From: Gordonia polyisoprenivorans
GTDB lineage: Bacteria; Actinomycetota; Actinomycetes; Mycobacteriales; Mycobacteriaceae
NCBI RefSeq assembly: GCF_017654315.1
Contig: NZ_CP072203.1
Location: forward strand, 5,890,001 to 5,954,000
Length of the DNA stretch: 64,000 nucleotides
Direction: 5' to 3'
Position 1 is the stretch's first letter. Every line of letters starts with the position of its first letter. The position numbers and the translations under genes were made by a program. The notes beneath the pieces were generated by a model, which was not told the DNA's origin, ran no database searches, and saw only the letters and a program-made list of their open reading frames with translations. Positions 61,878 through 64,000 of this stretch are shown one piece after another.

Positions 61878-64000
61878 ATGTCCTCCCACCAGCATCCGTC
61901 GTTCCACTGGGCTCTCGACCAGAATCGGATCGTGACCGTCACGATGGATACTCCCGGCAAGTCGGTGAACGCCATGAGCGCCGACTTCCTCGATCAGTTC
62001 TCGGCGCTCGTCGACCACCTCGTCGAGATCCGCACCGAGATCTCCGGCGTGATTCTCACCTCGGCGAAGAAGACCTTCTGCGCCGGCGGTGATCTGGACG
62101 CACTCGCCACCCGGGGCCCCGACGACATCGAGGCGTCGACGGCCGATCTCCGCCGATTCCACCGAGACACCAGACTCCTGGAGACGCTGGGCCGTCCCGT
62201 GGTGGCGGCGCTCAACGGCACCGCCCTCGGTGGCGGCTTCGAGCTGGCACTGAGCTGCCACCATCGGATCACCGTCGGCGACCGACCCGTACGGGTCGGG
62301 CTTCCCGAGATCACCTTCGGCCTGCTGCCCGGCGGAGGCGGCACGGTGCGCACAGCCCGGCTGATCGGACTGCTCGCCGCACTCGATTCCGTCCTGCTAC
62401 CCGGCCGCGCCGTCGATGCGCGCACCGCGCTGTCGGCGGGCCTGATCGACGAGATCGTCGACGACTCCGCCGATCTCCTCGCTGCGGCCACGGCGTGGAT
62501 CGAGCAACATCCCGACGCCGCACAACCGTGGGATCGGCCCGGCTACCGGATTCCCGGATCGGATTCGCCGGCACTGGCCGGAGCGATCTCCGCCCTGCCC
62601 GCCGTCCTGCGCAAACAATCCCGCGGCCCGTTGTCCCCGGCGACTCGCAACATCATCGCCGCGTGCGTCGAGGGAAGCCGGGTCGACATCGACACCGCAC
62701 TGGCCATCGAATCCCGATACTTCGCCGAACTCGCAGCGGGCACCGAGTCATCGAATCTGATCGCTGCGGAATTCTTCGACCGCAGATCGATCCTGGCCGG
62801 CGCGAACCGCCCCACCGGCTATCCGGAGCGACGCGCCACGCGCATCGTCGTCGCCGGTGCCGGCATGATGGGCGCGGGCATCGCGCTCGTCTGCGCGCAG
62901 GCAGACACCGACGTCGTCCTCTACGACGTAGACCTCACCACGGCCGAGCGCGGAAAAGACTACAGCCGCAAGGTCTTCGATCGTCGCGTCGACAGCGGGA
63001 AGCTGGCACCCGAAGATCGCACGACCTATCTCGATGCCATCCGGCCCACCGCCGACCCCGCCGACGCAGCCGGAGCCGACGTCCTGATCGAGGCCGTCTT
63101 CGAGGATCCGGCGGTCAAGCAGCGGGTGCTGGCGAGCCTGACCGACCATCTCGCGGCCGACGCGGTGATCGCGTCCAACACCTCGACCATCCCGATCACC
63201 GACCTCGCCGCAAGCGTGCCCGATCCGTCACGCTTCATCGGCACCCACTTCTTCTCCCCGGTCGACAAGATGGAGTTGCTCGAGATCGTGGTGGGCGAGC
63301 AGACCAGCGACGCCACCCTGGCCCGCGCCATCGACCTGGCGCGACAGATCGGCAAGCTGCCGGTGGTGGTCAACGACAGCCGCGGCTTCTTCACCAGCAG
63401 GGTCATCACCGCATTTGTCGACGAGGCGGTGGCGATGGTCGGCGAAGGCATTCCGGCGGCGTCGGTCGAACAGGCGGCCACCCAGTTGGGCTACCCCGTC
63501 GGCCCGTTGGCGCTCGTCGACGAGATCTCACTGACCCTGACCCGGACCATCCGGGACGAGACGCTGCGGGCGCGGCGGGCGGCGGGCGAGGATCCGACCC
63601 CACCGCCGTCGATGGCGGTCATCGACTCGATGATCGACACCCACTCGCGACACGGTCGGGCGGCGGGCGGCGGGTTCTACGACTACGACGACACCGGTAG
63701 ACGCGTCGGCCTGTGGCCCGGATTGGGGTCGGCATTCGGTTCCACGCCGGGCACACCGCTGGCCGACCTCCAGGAGCGCCTGCTGTTCGCCGAGGTCATC
63801 GAGGCGAGGCGCTGCCAGACCGAGGGGGTGCTGCGTAGCGCCGCAGAGGGCAATGTGGCCTCACTGGTGGGCATCGGGTTCCCGCGGTGGACCGGCGGAG
63901 TCCTGCGCTTCATCGACAGCTACGACGGCGGCCCCGCCGCCTTCGAGGAGCGGGCGAGGGAACTATCGCAGATCCACGGACCCCGCTTCGTCCCACCGAC
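61878..64000 (+). CDS. fadB: Bifunctional enoyl-CoA hydratase/3-hydroxyacyl-CoA dehydrogenase (FadB type), 3' end outside window
   Basis: 707 codons lie in the window. Residues ~10-190 are a crotonase domain with both catalytic Glu (GGGFELALSC; GLPEITFG). Residues ~315-500 are the NAD-binding dehydrogenase (VVAGAGMMGAGIALV), with the catalytic His in GTHFFSPVDKMELLEIV. The C-terminal dehydrogenase repeat follows and is cut at the edge. The ATG at 61878 is chosen; an in-frame ATG at 61851 overlapping the thiolase stop is possible and would add nine residues. It forms the alpha partner of the thiolase. Confidence 0.92.
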   Translation, partial: MSSHQHPSFHWALDQNRIVTVTMDTPGKSVNAMSADFLDQFSALVDHLVEIRTEISGVILTSAKKTFCAGGDLDALATRGPDDIEASTADLRRFHRDTRLLETLGRPVVAALNGTALGGGFELALSCHHRITVGDRPVRVGLPEITFGLLPGGGGTVRTARLIGLLAALDSVLLPGRAVDARTALSAGLIDEIVDDSADLLAAATAWIEQHPDAAQPWDRPGYRIPGSDSPALAGAISALPAVLRKQSRGPLSPATRNIIAACVEGSRVDIDTALAIESRYFAELAAGTESSNLIAAEFFDRRSILAGANRPTGYPERRATRIVVAGAGMMGAGIALVCAQADTDVVLYDVDLTTAERGKDYSRKVFDRRVDSGKLAPEDRTTYLDAIRPTADPADAAGADVLIEAVFEDPAVKQRVLASLTDHLAADAVIASNTSTIPITDLAASVPDPSRFIGTHFFSPVDKMELLEIVVGEQTSDATLARAIDLARQIGKLPVVVNDSRGFFTSRVITAFVDEAVAMVGEGIPAASVEQAATQLGYPVGPLALVDEISLTLTRTIRDETLRARRAAGEDPTPPPSMAVIDSMIDTHSRHGRAAGGGFYDYDDTGRRVGLWPGLGSAFGSTPGTPLADLQERLLFAEVIEARRCQTEGVLRSAAEGNVASLVGIGFPRWTGGVLRFIDSYDGGPAAFEERARELSQIHGPRFVPP

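Noticed and set aside
62495..63700. A 401-codon frame overlapping the FadB-type gene on the same strand
   Set aside because: It reads as an Arg-rich repeat of the same DNA in a different frame; the FadB frame has both catalytic domains.
1..64000. tRNA or rRNA genes, CRISPR arrays, riboswitches, integrases
   Set aside because: None was seen on either strand; absence is by reading and not by a covariance-model search.

Overview
The window is high-GC DNA with dense operons, many ATGA or GTGA stop/start overlaps and occasional GTG/TTG starts. It carries a complete yrbE-mce locus with a dedicated ATPase, four cytochromes P450, several acyl-CoA dehydrogenases and a DtxR/IdeR-like iron box. This points to a chromosome of the mycolic-acid actinobacteria (Mycobacteriales), most like Gordonia, Rhodococcus or a relative. 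No tRNA, rRNA, CRISPR array or intact insertion sequence was seen.

Layout. (1) 1-9.1 kb: a partial zinc-ribbon protein, a TetR/sulfurtransferase pair divergent from a one-piece CYP153-type P450 fused to a phthalate-dioxygenase-type reductase, a small unknown protein, a siderophore-interacting protein behind an iron box, and a MarR/SDR pair divergent from a drug-efflux MFS pump. (2) 9.1-18.6 kb: a polyol module. A SorC-type regulator, binding protein, two permeases and ATPase run leftward; two polyol dehydrogenases and a xylulokinase run rightward. (3) 18.8-25.5 kb: a lone FAD oxidoreductase, then a GntR regulator divergent from an acyl-CoA dehydrogenase/reductase/thiolase/CoA-transferase operon. 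(4) 25.5-26.4 kb: a scar holding the 5' end of a DUF445 gene. (5) 26.4-46.3 kb: a leftward mce island with four transcription units: SCP2-acyl-CoA ligase-SDR-ALDH-Mkl ATPase; COX3/COX4-like proteins-membrane protein-P450; yrbEAB-mceABCDEF-Mce-associated protein-TetR; and a single P450. Each unit is preceded by an AT-rich dyad of the ACATA type. (6) 46.4-64 kb: a leftward 11-gene catabolic operon (enoyl-CoA hydratase, HMG-CoA-lyase-like enzyme, two acyl-CoA dehydrogenases, alcohol dehydrogenase, desaturase-like FAD enzyme, quinone-reductase-like enzyme, P450, its reductase, two SMR proteins). It faces a second desaturase-like gene, a TetR regulator with two DNA-binding domains, a thiolase and a FadB-like bifunctional enzyme cut by the window end. 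Three near-identical 18-bp palindromes mark the promoters of this region.

How it fits together. Regions 5 and 6 both look like machines for taking up and oxidising a hydrophobic, probably cyclic or branched (isoprenoid- or steroid-like) compound. In region 5 the Mce system imports, SCP2 binds, P450s hydroxylate, dehydrogenases oxidise and a ligase makes the CoA ester. In region 6 a P450 with its own reductase starts the attack and an unusual beta-oxidation set finishes it. Substrates are inferred, not shown. The most striking items are the natural CYP153-reductase fusion with paired operators, the shared dyads across the mce island with orphan cytochrome-oxidase-like subunits, and the tandem-TetR regulon with its acyl-CoA dehydrogenase pair lacking the usual catalytic glutamate.
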